A DNA stretch of 40,691 bases from Smithella sp. (GTDB lineage Bacteria > Desulfobacterota > Syntrophia > Syntrophales > Smithellaceae). Under the pieces are notes generated by a model that saw nothing but the letters and a program-made list of their open reading frames with translations, did not search any database and was not told the DNA's origin. The stretch lies in contig JAAYKU010000147.1 in assembly GCA_012522275.1 (NCBI GenBank), positions 1 through 40,691 on the forward strand. Reading direction: 5' to 3'. The position numbers and the translations under genes were made by a program. Positions within the stretch are counted from its first letter, which is position 1. Each line of letters begins with the position of its first letter. Below, piece after piece: positions 23,838-32,255 of this stretch.

Positions 23838-25796
23838 ATGATCAACTATGAAACCGAACTCAATTCCGAACAATACCGCGTTGTAATGGAAAAAGGGGGG
23901 GCGCTGCTGGTTTTGGCGGGTGCGGGAAGCGGGAAAACCAGGACCCTGACCTACCGTGTGGCACGCCTGATCGAGTCGGGCGAGCCGGCACAAAGCATTC
24001 TTTTGGCCACCTTTACCAATAAAGCGGCGCGTGCCATGCTGGGGCGGGTGGAGGAAATCGCTCATTGCTATACGGGAAAAATTACGGGCGGTACATTTCA
24101 TTCCATAGCCCATCGCTTTTTACGGCAGTACGCCTTTCGCCTCGGCTATCAAAACAGTTTCTCCATCGCGGATAGTGAAGACGCCAGACAGGTTATAGCC
24201 TCAGCCATGGCTGATCTCAAAATAGACGTCAAGTCCACAAAATTTCCAAAAAGTAATATCATCGCGGAAATAATCTCTCTGGCCGTCAATACCCAAACCA
24301 CGCTGGAGGAAGTGATTGCCACGCGCTATCCCTTCTTTTTGCATTTCACTGACGAAATACAGCAGATCGCCTGTCTTTACCTGCAAAAAAAAAATGACCT
24401 CAATGTGATGGATTTTGACGACCTGCTTTTCAACTGCCGCAGGCTTCTTGAGGAGCATCCGGACGTTTTACACGCGCTTTCGAGCCGTTTTCGTCATGTG
24501 CTGGTGGATGAGTACCAAGACACGAATATCATACAAGCCGATATTGTGGATATGCTGGCCTCGGTTCATGGCAATCTGATGGTGGTTGGCGATGATTCGC
24601 AAAGCATCTATTCTTTTCGTGGCGCGAATTTCGAAAACATCATCACCTTCCCCAAGCGCTATCCGGATTGTAAAATATTCAAACTGGAAACCAATTACCG
24701 CAGCACGCCGGAAATTCTGCAGATGGCCAATCTGAGTATCAACAACAACGAAAACCAGTACCCCAAAGCGCTGAAGGCGGTGCGTCACAAAGGGATGAGG
24801 CCGGTGATTGTCGTCGCGCAGAATGTTTTAAGGCAGGCGGATTTTGTCGCCCAGCGTGTTGCAGAGCTTGCCCGCAGCGGCGTGCCTTTTAGCGAAATAG
24901 CCGTCTTGTACCGCGCCCACTATCATTCGATGGAAGTGCAGATGGAATTTGTCCGGCGCGATATCCCTTTCGAAATACGCTCCGGTATCAGGTTTTTCGA
25001 GCAGGCGCATATCAAGGATGTGACTTCATACATGCGCATTCTGACGAATCCGCATGACGAGCTGGCCTGGCGCAGAATACTGATGTCATACCCGAGAATC
25101 GGTAAAGTCACTTGTGAGAAAATATGGCGGCTTCTCAAACCAGAGACAAACCCGCTAATGGTGTTTGCACAACAAGAATTTGAATGCCACCTCCCTAAGG
25201 CGGCGAAAGCCGGAGCGGAAAAGTGCCGCAAGACGCTGTTGGAGCTGCTGGTGATTGACCGCGCTGAACGTACACCTGAACGGATCATCAGCGAGCTGCT
25301 TAACCGCGGCGGATATCGTACCTACCTTCAGTCTGTCTACAGCGACGCGTCGGCCAGAGAAGAGGATTTAATCCAACTCGGGCAGTTTTCCTCCAGGTTC
25401 GACAGCATGGAAGATTTCTTAAATGAACTGGCGCTTTTGACCAATATGTCACATGAGGAGGAGAGCGCAGTCGGGACGGATAAAGTTGTTTTGAGCACGA
25501 TCCACCAGGCAAAGGGACTGGAATGGTCATATGTGTTTTTGATCTGGTGCGCCGACGGCATGATTCCGCTTGCCCGCGCCCTCAAGGAGGAGGGGGGCGA
25601 GCAGGAGGAACGCAGGTTGTTTTATGTCGCCCTCACGCGCGCCAGAGACCAGCTTTATCTGAGCTATCCGGCCGTTGACTATTCCGGCCGGGGACCTCTT
25701 GCCCTGGCTCCGTCGCGGTTCATACAGGAAATATCGCCACAGAAAACTAAAGACGCGAAGAGTCCTTTCGATCAGTGGAGGCTGTTTGGCGACTGA
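23838..25796 (+). CDS. UvrD/Rep/PcrA-type superfamily 1 DNA helicase
   Basis: This is a 3'-5' ssDNA translocase/helicase of the UvrD family. All motifs are present: Q-like NSEQYRVV, Walker A GAGSGKT (28-34), motif Ia ATFTNKAA, motif II LVDEYQDTN, motif III GDDSQSIYSFRGA, motif IV LETNYRSTPE, motif V STIHQAKGLEW and motif VI FYVALTRARDQLYLSY. At 652 residues it is shorter than UvrD or PcrA (about 720) and lacks their C-terminal Ku-interaction/Tudor-like tail. It may act in repair or replication restart. It follows adk at 14 nt, and its start ATG lacks a strong ribosome site. The subfamily cannot be set without alignment. Confidence 0.93.
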   Translation: MINYETELNSEQYRVVMEKGGALLVLAGAGSGKTRTLTYRVARLIESGEPAQSILLATFTNKAARAMLGRVEEIAHCYTGKITGGTFHSIAHRFLRQYAFRLGYQNSFSIADSEDARQVIASAMADLKIDVKSTKFPKSNIIAEIISLAVNTQTTLEEVIATRYPFFLHFTDEIQQIACLYLQKKNDLNVMDFDDLLFNCRRLLEEHPDVLHALSSRFRHVLVDEYQDTNIIQADIVDMLASVHGNLMVVGDDSQSIYSFRGANFENIITFPKRYPDCKIFKLETNYRSTPEILQMANLSINNNENQYPKALKAVRHKGMRPVIVVAQNVLRQADFVAQRVAELARSGVPFSEIAVLYRAHYHSMEVQMEFVRRDIPFEIRSGIRFFEQAHIKDVTSYMRILTNPHDELAWRRILMSYPRIGKVTCEKIWRLLKPETNPLMVFAQQEFECHLPKAAKAGAEKCRKTLLELLVIDRAERTPERIISELLNRGGYRTYLQSVYSDASAREEDLIQLGQFSSRFDSMEDFLNELALLTNMSHEEESAVGTDKVVLSTIHQAKGLEWSYVFLIWCADGMIPLARALKEEGGEQEERRLFYVALTRARDQLYLSYPAVDYSGRGPLALAPSRFIQEISPQKTKDAKSPFDQWRLFGD

Positions 25797-25810
25797 ACAT
25801 GCCGGGGTAG

Positions 25811-25832
25811 CCTCTGCATGAAGCAGGGGGTT
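25811..25832. terminator. Possible bidirectional hairpin between convergent helicase and aspS genes
   Basis: CCTCTGC and GCAGGGG can pair around a short loop in the 59-nt gap between the two stop codons. There is no T tract in either direction, so it is at best a weak or factor-assisted terminator. Confidence 0.3.
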
Positions 25833-25855
25833 CCAACCTGATGAGCAAACCCGCC

Positions 25856-27628
25856 TTAAACGATTTTGAGCGACAATTCCGCCAGCTGTTCGCTGCTGAC
25901 TTCAGAAGGAGCTTCCGACATCAGGCAGGCGGCTTTCTGCGTTTTCGGAAAAGCGATGACATCACGTATGGAGTCAGCGCCGGTCATGATCATCGTCAGG
26001 CGGTCCAGACCGAAAGCCAGCCCGCCGTGAGGCGGCGCCCCGAATTCGAGCGCGTCGAGCAGAAAGCCGAATTTCTCTCGTGCGTCTTCGTCGCCGAGCC
26101 CCAGCGCGCTGAACACCTGCGCCTGAATGTCCCTGCGGTGGATGCGGATGCTTCCGCCGCCTATTTCCGAACCGTTGAGCACCAGGTCGTAGGCGCGGGC
26201 GCGCACCCTGGCTGGGTCAGTGGCCAGAAAAGGCAGGTCCTCGATAAACGGAGATGTGAACGGGTGGTGCGTGGAGACGAACCTTTGTTCCGTTTCTGAA
26301 AATTCCATAAGTGGAAATTCGGTGACCCAGGTGAAGGCGAGCGCTTTCGGGTCGATCAGATTGAGCTTTTTTGCCAGGTGCAGGCGCAGATTTCCCAGCA
26401 CGTCACTGACGACTTTCTGCGTGCCGGCGGTAAAAAGAATGAGATCCCCCTCCGTGGCATTCATCGCCAGGCCGATCGTCTCTGCCTCCTGCGGCGTGAG
26501 AAATTTGAAAGCGGGCGAAGTCCAGTCGGCGGCATTGACTTTGGCCCATACCAGCGTCGCGGCTCCGTAAACCGCGGCAAAGTCCTTCAAGCCGTCGAGC
26601 TCCTTGCGCGACAAAGAGGCGGCACCCTCGGCCCTGATTGCTTTGACCGCTCCCCCGGAGCCTGCCGCGTCGGAAAAAACTTTGAATCCGGAATTTTTGA
26701 CAATATCGGTCAGATCGACAATTTCCATGCCGAAGCGGATGTCCGGGTTGTCCTTCCCGTAACGGCTTATGGCGTCGGCATATTTCAGGCGGGGGAAGGG
26801 CAGCAGAAGGTCTATATCCAGGCAGGTCTTGAAGACGGTTTTCATCAGGCCTTCCATCATGTTTATAATGTCGTCCTCTGTAATGAAGGACATTTCCACG
26901 TCGATCTGCGTGAATTCCGGCTGGCGGTCGGCCCGCAGGTCTTCATCGCGGAAGCATTTGACGATCTGGAAATAGCGGTCAAACCCGGACACCATCAAAA
27001 GCTGTTTGAATATCTGCGGCGACTGGGGCAGGGCATAAAAAGCGCCTTTGGTGATGCGGCTCGGGACGAGATAATCTCTTGCCCCCTCCGGGGTGCTCTT
27101 GCCCAGAAACGGGGTTTCTACTTCAATGAACCCGTTTTCGTTGAAATACTGCCTTGTGGCGATGGCCAGCCGGCTGCGCAGGATCAGGTTTTTCTGTATG
27201 GCCGGGCGGCGCAAATCGAGATAACGATATTTCAAGCGGAGGTTTTCGGAGACATCTTCGTCCTCGGGGGAAAAAGGCAGAGTTTTGGCTTCATTGAGTA
27301 TCTCAAAGGCGGAAACGGTGACCTCAATCTGCCCGGTGAACATATGCGGGTTTTCCATACCGGCAGGCCGTCTGCGCACTTCACCTCTGACCGCAAGAAC
27401 GTATTCACCGCGTATTTTACGTGCCTCTGCGTGAAGCGCCTCGTCGGAATCAGGGTCGAAAACAATCTGGACGATGCCCTCGCGATCGCGCAGATCTACG
27501 AAGATAAGTCCACCGAGATCCCGGCGTCGCTGCACCCAGCCGAACAGGACGACTTGATTGCCTTCGTCGCGGGCGCTCACCTGACCACAATAATGAGTTC
27601 TTTTTTCTTCTTCGATAAAGCGGCTCAC
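25856..27628 (-). CDS. aspS: Aspartyl-tRNA synthetase
   Basis: AspS charges tRNA-Asp, and in non-discriminating forms also tRNA-Asn. The 590-residue bacterial-type class II enzyme has an N-terminal OB fold ([23 protein letters not shown]), motif 2 ([23 protein letters not shown]), the GAD insertion domain in the middle, and motif 3 ([15 protein letters not shown]). The residue in RRRDLG is Leu, as in E. coli, whereas non-discriminating enzymes often have His there. The following RRRPAG segment differs from E. coli, so specificity is undecided. The start is GTG at 27628, eight bases after AGAGGT. It follows hisS by a 6-nt gap. Confidence 0.97.
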   Translation of the reverse strand: MSRFIEEEKRTHYCGQVSARDEGNQVVLFGWVQRRRDLGGLIFVDLRDREGIVQIVFDPDSDEALHAEARKIRGEYVLAVRGEVRRRPAGMENPHMFTGQIEVTVSAFEILNEAKTLPFSPEDEDVSENLRLKYRYLDLRRPAIQKNLILRSRLAIATRQYFNENGFIEVETPFLGKSTPEGARDYLVPSRITKGAFYALPQSPQIFKQLLMVSGFDRYFQIVKCFRDEDLRADRQPEFTQIDVEMSFITEDDIINMMEGLMKTVFKTCLDIDLLLPFPRLKYADAISRYGKDNPDIRFGMEIVDLTDIVKNSGFKVFSDAAGSGGAVKAIRAEGAASLSRKELDGLKDFAAVYGAATLVWAKVNAADWTSPAFKFLTPQEAETIGLAMNATEGDLILFTAGTQKVVSDVLGNLRLHLAKKLNLIDPKALAFTWVTEFPLMEFSETEQRFVSTHHPFTSPFIEDLPFLATDPARVRARAYDLVLNGSEIGGGSIRIHRRDIQAQVFSALGLGDEDAREKFGFLLDALEFGAPPHGGLAFGLDRLTMIMTGADSIRDVIAFPKTQKAACLMSEAPSEVSSEQLAELSLKIV

Positions 27629-27634
27629 CGTTAT

Positions 27635-28897
27635 TTACCTCTTTTTGATGATCTTCACCAAAGCCGGACAAATATCTTCCAGAGGAAGGCTCTGTTGCTG
27701 TTTGGTGTTCATGTCGCGCAGCTCGGCGCGGTTTTCTTCTATTTCTCTTTCCCCGATGATGAGCGTGTAAGAGCTGTTTTGTCTGTCGGCGCGCTTCATC
27801 TGGCTTTTCAGACTTTTGTCTGAATAATCCATGGCCGCGGAAATGCCGGCGCGGCGCAGTTCATTAGTCAGTCGGAAACCGATTTTTTGCGCCGGTGCTC
27901 CCAGCGCGGCAACGAAAATATCCGTGCTGAATTTCCCGGCAGGGTCGGCAGGCAGGCAGGCGATGAGTCTTTCCATCCCGATGCCGAAGCCGATGCCCGG
28001 CACTTGCGGGCCGCCCAGGAAGCTGACCAGGCCGTCGTACCGGCCACCGCCGGCCAGAGAATTTTGCGCCCCCAGAGAGCCTGTCTTTACCTCGAAGGCG
28101 GTTTTTGTGTAGTAGTCCAGGCCGCGCACCATTTTGGGGTTCACGGTGAAAGACATCTTCAGGTCTGCCAAAAGCGACTTGACGGAGGCAAAATGCGTGT
28201 CGCAGTCTGTGCACAGATACTCCGTAATCAAGGGAGCGTCCATGATGACGGAAGCGCAGTCCTCCACTTTGCAGTCGAATACGCGCAGCGGATTGGTGTG
28301 GATGCGCCGCTGGCAGTCAGGACAAAGGGAGCTTTCAGAGCCCTTTAGAAAATCGACCACAGCTTTTGAAAATTGCGGCCGGCAGGCCTTACAGCCCAGT
28401 GAATTGATCTCGAGCGACAACTGATTCAGGCCCAGCGTTTCGAAAAAATGGATCAACATGAAAATGACTTCCGCGTCGGCAGCGGGGGTTTCGTCGCCGA
28501 AAAGCTCGACGTCGATCTGGTGAAACTGGCGGAAACGCCCTTTCTGTGGGCGCTCCCGGCGAAACATCGGCCCGAATGTGAACAGTTTCACAATGGAGTC
28601 GGCCGCGGCCATATTGTGTTCGATATAGGCGCGGATGATCGAGGCGGTGGCTTCCGGGCGCAATGTGAGAAGCTCGTCATCGCGATCGCGAAAGGTGTAC
28701 ATCTCTTTTTCCACGATGTCCGTAGTCTCGCCGATGCTGCGCTGGAAAAGAACGGTTTTTTCCATAATCGGCACACGGATTTCGCGAAACCCGAAGCGCT
28801 CAAATATGTCCCGGGCCACTGTTTCCACTTTGTGCCATACCGGGGCGTCTGCCGGGAGGATGTCTTTGATGCCTTTGATGGCGGTGATTTTGTTCAT
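27635..28897 (-). CDS. hisS: Histidyl-tRNA synthetase
   Basis: HisS charges tRNA-His. The 420-residue class II enzyme has the N-terminal AIKGIKDILPADAPVW, the motif 2 region FTFGPMFRRERPQKGRFRQF, histidine-binding motifs GLDYYTKTAFEV and AGGGRYDGL, motif 3 (GIGFGIGMERL) and a C-terminal anticodon domain (IFVAALGAPAQKIGF onward). A CxxC pair (SSLCPDCQ) and further cysteines lie in the insertion domain. The ATG at 28897 has only a weak ribosome site. hisS-aspS adjacency is common in Firmicutes and Deltaproteobacteria. Confidence 0.97.
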   Translation of the reverse strand: MNKITAIKGIKDILPADAPVWHKVETVARDIFERFGFREIRVPIMEKTVLFQRSIGETTDIVEKEMYTFRDRDDELLTLRPEATASIIRAYIEHNMAAADSIVKLFTFGPMFRRERPQKGRFRQFHQIDVELFGDETPAADAEVIFMLIHFFETLGLNQLSLEINSLGCKACRPQFSKAVVDFLKGSESSLCPDCQRRIHTNPLRVFDCKVEDCASVIMDAPLITEYLCTDCDTHFASVKSLLADLKMSFTVNPKMVRGLDYYTKTAFEVKTGSLGAQNSLAGGGRYDGLVSFLGGPQVPGIGFGIGMERLIACLPADPAGKFSTDIFVAALGAPAQKIGFRLTNELRRAGISAAMDYSDKSLKSQMKRADRQNSSYTLIIGEREIEENRAELRDMNTKQQQSLPLEDICPALVKIIKKR

Positions 28898-28989
28898 ATC
28901 TTAATTACAATAAAAGGTTTTGTAATGCCTGTGGACTCACAGCGGCGCATGCCTCACTCATCGTAGCAATACGTTGCACGCAAGGTGGC

Positions 28990-29023
28990 ATCCGGGGTCA
29001 AAGCAGCTTTGCTGATTCCGGAT
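28990..29023 (-). other. Hairpin in the ndk-hisS gap
   Basis: ATCCGG (28990-28995) pairs with CCGGAT (29018-29023), and an inner AGCA/TGCT can pair as well. It lies downstream of ndk and upstream of hisS on the minus strand. With no clear T tract it could be a 3' end of ndk mRNA or part of a hisS leader. I do not see a T-box specifier layout. Confidence 0.4.
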
Positions 29024-29078
29024 ATCTGTTTCCGGAGGCATGTCTGACGCACGTTCAATTTATGAGACTGTTTCTGAA

Positions 29079-29585
29079 TCAGGCCCAGACGATTTTTTGA
29101 ACATCGTTTAGCGTTACCTGCTTTACCGGATAAATATCTTCGATGATCTCTTCAGGTTCAAACCATAGTTTGATTTCTTTTTCCGCGTCTTCTTCACTTG
29201 AGGAGGCGTGAACGACGTTTTCAAAAACACCGGTAGTCGTTATCCTGCCGTAGGCGCCCCTGATGGAGACGGGATTGGCGTTTTCCGGGTTGGTATCTCC
29301 AACGATATCGCGGATTTTGGCAATCGCGTCCTCTCCCTGGTAAACCAGTGCGAGCACCCGGTGGGTTTTATGCACATCTCCCACGATATATGAGATCAGC
29401 TCTTCAAAAAAAGGCATGTCTTTAAGATGTTCATAATGTTTGGCCGCCTGTTGCCTGCTGACGCGCACGACTTTCGCGCCCATGATGGTCAGTTTCGCTT
29501 CGGCCAGACGGGAAATGATGTTTCCGGTCAATGATTTTACCAGGCCGTCCGGTTTAATGATAATCAGTGTCTGTTGCATGGACAT
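29079..29585 (-). CDS. ndk: Nucleoside diphosphate kinase (C-terminally extended)
   Basis: Ndk transfers the ATP gamma-phosphate to other (d)NDPs through a phosphohistidine. The protein starts MSMQQTLIIIKPDGL and has RGAYGR and the active-site histidine in ENVVHASSSEEDAEKEI. The usual HGSDS/HASDS motif has Ser instead of Asp at its fourth position here. At 168 residues it exceeds the common length of about 140, with a tail LWFEPEEIIEDIYPVKQVTLNDVQKIVWA-like region (last 29 residues) seen in longer bacterial forms. The ATG at 29585 is supported by AGGAG eight bases upstream. It is a single gene with its own candidate promoter. Confidence 0.93.
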   Translation of the reverse strand: MSMQQTLIIIKPDGLVKSLTGNIISRLAEAKLTIMGAKVVRVSRQQAAKHYEHLKDMPFFEELISYIVGDVHKTHRVLALVYQGEDAIAKIRDIVGDTNPENANPVSIRGAYGRITTTGVFENVVHASSSEEDAEKEIKLWFEPEEIIEDIYPVKQVTLNDVQKIVWA

Positions 29586-29616
29586 ATGTGCTTCTCCTGT
29601 AAATTAAAGTTGCGTC

Positions 29617-29645
29617 CCTATAGCTTAAAAACTGACGTTTTACAA
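29617..29645 (-). promoter_or_regulatory. Candidate promoter of ndk
   Basis: On the minus strand TTGTAA (29645-29640) and TATAGG (29622-29617) are separated by 17 nt, about 32 nt before the ndk start with its AGGAG site between. Each hexamer matches consensus at four positions. Confidence 0.4.
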
Positions 29646-29677
29646 TAATTATTGATATTTTAGATGAATGCCGGCGG

Positions 29678-32149
29678 TTATTGCTTAAACGGAGCGACAC
29701 TGAGATTTTCGCCGTCTGTTTGCACCATGATTGCCCCCAGGCGGTCGGTGCGCAATACCTCAACTCCCCGTGATAAGTACCGTTCGAGAACCCGTGGATG
29801 GGGATGGCCGAACATGTTTTTTCTGCCCGCACTGATAAGTGCGTAACGGGGCGAAACAGCTTTGATGAAATTCTCCGAGCTGGAATGAACGGAGCCGTGA
29901 TGAGGCACAAAAAGAAGATCTGCCTTCAGATTATGCCCCCGATCAATCAAGGCGGTCTCGACAATACGGGAAATGTCACCCGTGACGAGAAAACTTGCTT
30001 TGTCGAAGACTATTTTAAAAACGAGAGAAGTGTCATTGACTTCGTTGTGTGAGAGGTATTGACCTGCCTTCGCCGGCAGTGGTCCGGGCCACAGGCACTC
30101 AAAAGTGACGCCGGAAATGATCACCGGCGCGTCCCCCGCCGAGAGAACTCTCGGTTTTATGCCATGGTCGCTTATCGCTTTTTCGAAAAGCCGGAAAAGA
30201 TCGTCATCCGTTTTTATGCCGTTGTACCACACTTCACGGACATGAAAATTGTTCACAATATAAATAAGTCCCTGAAGGTGGTCCGGATGCGGGTGGGTGA
30301 GTACGACAATGTCTATTTTACCGATTCTTTCGGCGTATAAGACGGGGGCGATGACGGACTTGCCCATGTCAAATGAGGAGTCGTGAAACCCTCCGCCGTC
30401 GATCAGCATATTGACGCCACCGGGCATCCGCACCAGTGTTGACGATCCTTGTCCCACGTCAATGGCCGTGATTGTAAGCTGCCGGCTGAACCTGTCTTTT
30501 GCGATCCAATAAGCGGCGTCGATGATGAAAAAAAGGGCGCAAATGAGCACAATCGCTTTCACAACACGCAAGTGACGTGCAGTGAGGCCGTCCGGTGCTT
30601 TTTTGCCCGCCGGCGTGAATATCTCTGCCAGAGCAAACACAAGGATGTAGAAAATGATTATTTCTACAATGGTCGGCTTGAAAATGGCAAAAGAGGCAAA
30701 AGACGGTGCAGCCAGCCTGTTGATGATCGACACGGAAATTTCAGTGAAAAATGCCGCTGTTTTGATGAAAAAACCAGCCGCGGCCGGCCAGAAAAAAGCA
30801 ATCGGTACGGCACAAAGCGCAGGAATCAAAACCAGCATGCTCATCAGAGGTACGGCAATGAGATTGGCAGCCAGGGTCACAACGGAGATACGGTTAAAAT
30901 AAAAAGCGATGAGCGGCAATGTACCTGCCGTGGCGGCGGCGGATACTACAAACAGAAGGTATGTGCGCCTGACCAGTGATTTTACAGGACCGGGCGTGCC
31001 GGATAAAAAGGGAATTTGCACATTGCTGAATTTCGGGACAATATGGATAAGGGCAAAAACCGCGGCAAAAGACAGCTGGAAGGAGATTTCAAACACAGCC
31101 TCCGGCATTGCGGTTAAAATAAGCAACGCCGCGAGAAAAAGAGTCTGGTACAGGTCTTTTTGTCTGCCGATGAGCAATGCGGTAAAAAAAGCCAGCGCCA
31201 TAAGCGCGGAGCGCAGCACGGGTGTTCCCATACCGGCGATAAGGGCATAGGCGGCAACCGGGATGAACGAGGCGGCCGTGGCCAGTTTGATCACGTTGAA
31301 TCTGAGCATCAGGTATTCGGAAGTTTTCATGAAAAGAAGAAACAGGAAAAAACAGCTTGCCGCCACCATGCCTACGTGCAGCCCCGATATCGCCAGAATG
31401 TGAGCCGTGCCTGTTTTGGCGAAAGAGTCCCGCACATCTGCGGGGATCGATTTTTTATTCCCCAGGATCATCGCTTCGATGATCTCGCGTTGCGGCGATG
31501 AGGCATTGGCGTAAATAAGTTTTGTCAGTGACAGACGGTGGTTTTCCAACTTGCGTACGAAGGGATTTGCCGCGCCTTGCCTTATCAGTACAATGCCGGC
31601 CCGGCCGGACACATATCCTGAAACGTAAATGCCCTTTCGACGCAGGTGGCGCCCGTAATCAAAGCAGCCCGGGTTGTTAAAACTTTCAATTTTTCTGACC
31701 TGTGTATGGAAGCGGATGAAGTCCCCGTAGTGGAAATTCATATCAGCGGGAAAGGTCAGGCGGATATTGCCGGTGACCGGAGTATAAAGATTGTTGCGGA
31801 GTGTGCGCCTGCAGCTCACCACGGCGCCGTGATAAGTCGCCGAAAGGGGTTCAATCTTCACGACGACGCCTTCGACGGTGAGCTCACCCTGACCGGCCAG
31901 GTGCACAATGTGCCGGTGGTCCGCGGCCTTGTACGCCTGCCTCTGAATATTGAACATGCCGACCAGACACATAAACAGGAGGATAAGGGCGAAAGCCGCA
32001 CGGCAGCTTTGTGACCTGACGGCCGGCAGCAGCAAAAGAAGTACTGCCGCAAAGGCCGTCAAAAGACAAACAGCCGGTAAAAACGTCCGGTCCCCGATCA
32101 GTATGCCGCCGATCATCGCGATGAGCGGATACAGTAAAGGCCTGCGCAT
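29678..32149 (-). CDS. comEC: ComEC/Rec2-family DNA-uptake channel protein
   Basis: ComEC moves single-stranded transforming DNA through the inner membrane. The 823-residue protein has the full three-part layout: N-terminal helices with an OB-like periplasmic domain (about 1-200) holding cysteines such as C113 and C162; the competence-domain helices with HILAISGLHVGM (about 250-261) and more to about 510; and a C-terminal metallo-beta-lactamase domain (about 556-810) with LTHPHPDHLQG, VTGDIS and PHHGS motifs, a likely nuclease. The ATG at 32149 has a weak AAAGG site. It is divergent from the pilS-like gene. Natural competence is not proven by ComEC alone. Confidence 0.94.
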   Translation of the reverse strand: MRRPLLYPLIAMIGGILIGDRTFLPAVCLLTAFAAVLLLLLPAVRSQSCRAAFALILLFMCLVGMFNIQRQAYKAADHRHIVHLAGQGELTVEGVVVKIEPLSATYHGAVVSCRRTLRNNLYTPVTGNIRLTFPADMNFHYGDFIRFHTQVRKIESFNNPGCFDYGRHLRRKGIYVSGYVSGRAGIVLIRQGAANPFVRKLENHRLSLTKLIYANASSPQREIIEAMILGNKKSIPADVRDSFAKTGTAHILAISGLHVGMVAASCFFLFLLFMKTSEYLMLRFNVIKLATAASFIPVAAYALIAGMGTPVLRSALMALAFFTALLIGRQKDLYQTLFLAALLILTAMPEAVFEISFQLSFAAVFALIHIVPKFSNVQIPFLSGTPGPVKSLVRRTYLLFVVSAAATAGTLPLIAFYFNRISVVTLAANLIAVPLMSMLVLIPALCAVPIAFFWPAAAGFFIKTAAFFTEISVSIINRLAAPSFASFAIFKPTIVEIIIFYILVFALAEIFTPAGKKAPDGLTARHLRVVKAIVLICALFFIIDAAYWIAKDRFSRQLTITAIDVGQGSSTLVRMPGGVNMLIDGGGFHDSSFDMGKSVIAPVLYAERIGKIDIVVLTHPHPDHLQGLIYIVNNFHVREVWYNGIKTDDDLFRLFEKAISDHGIKPRVLSAGDAPVIISGVTFECLWPGPLPAKAGQYLSHNEVNDTSLVFKIVFDKASFLVTGDISRIVETALIDRGHNLKADLLFVPHHGSVHSSSENFIKAVSPRYALISAGRKNMFGHPHPRVLERYLSRGVEVLRTDRLGAIMVQTDGENLSVAPFKQ

Positions 32150-32151
32150 GG

Positions 32152-32158
32152 AAGGAGG
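32152..32158 (+). promoter_or_regulatory. Near-perfect Shine-Dalgarno AAGGAGG
   Basis: This ribosome site lies nine bases before the ATG at 32168 and only three bases from the divergent comEC start. It cannot serve the sensor kinase frame, which has a TAG at 32187-32189, so it points to translation of a short leader ORF. Confidence 0.55.
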
Positions 32159-32167
32159 TTACCTTTT

Positions 32168-32236
32168 ATGATGAAGTTCAAAATATTAGCGAAAAGTGGA
32201 AAAATACTATACAATCATCTCTCAGGAATCAACTGA
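32168..32236 (+). CDS. Possible 22-residue leader peptide before pilS
   Basis: ATG ATG at 32168 opens a 22-codon frame (MMKFKILAKSGKILYNHLSGIN) ending at a TGA at 32234-32236, with AAGGAGG nine bases upstream. Its stop lies 19 nt before the preferred kinase start, and it overlaps the alternative GTG start at 32196. The peptide is basic and amphipathic. It might couple translation to the kinase or act as a small protein. No homologue is known to me, and a chance match to the SD is possible. Confidence 0.35.
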   Translation: MMKFKILAKSGKILYNHLSGIN

Positions 32237-32255
32237 AAAATATTCGGGAATCAAT

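Noticed and set aside
25841-26299. 152-codon + strand frame after the helicase gene
   Set aside because: It is antisense to the 3' end of aspS and has an Arg/Gln-rich shadow-like composition.
26378-27823. Very long (481-codon) open frame antisense to aspS and hisS
   Set aside because: The opposite strand encodes two complete, motif-rich synthetases. The frame has no ribosome site, no recognisable domain, and looks like a codon-bias shadow.
28898-29078. T-box leader before hisS
   Set aside because: A hairpin is present, but no T-box sequence or specifier loop arrangement is visible.
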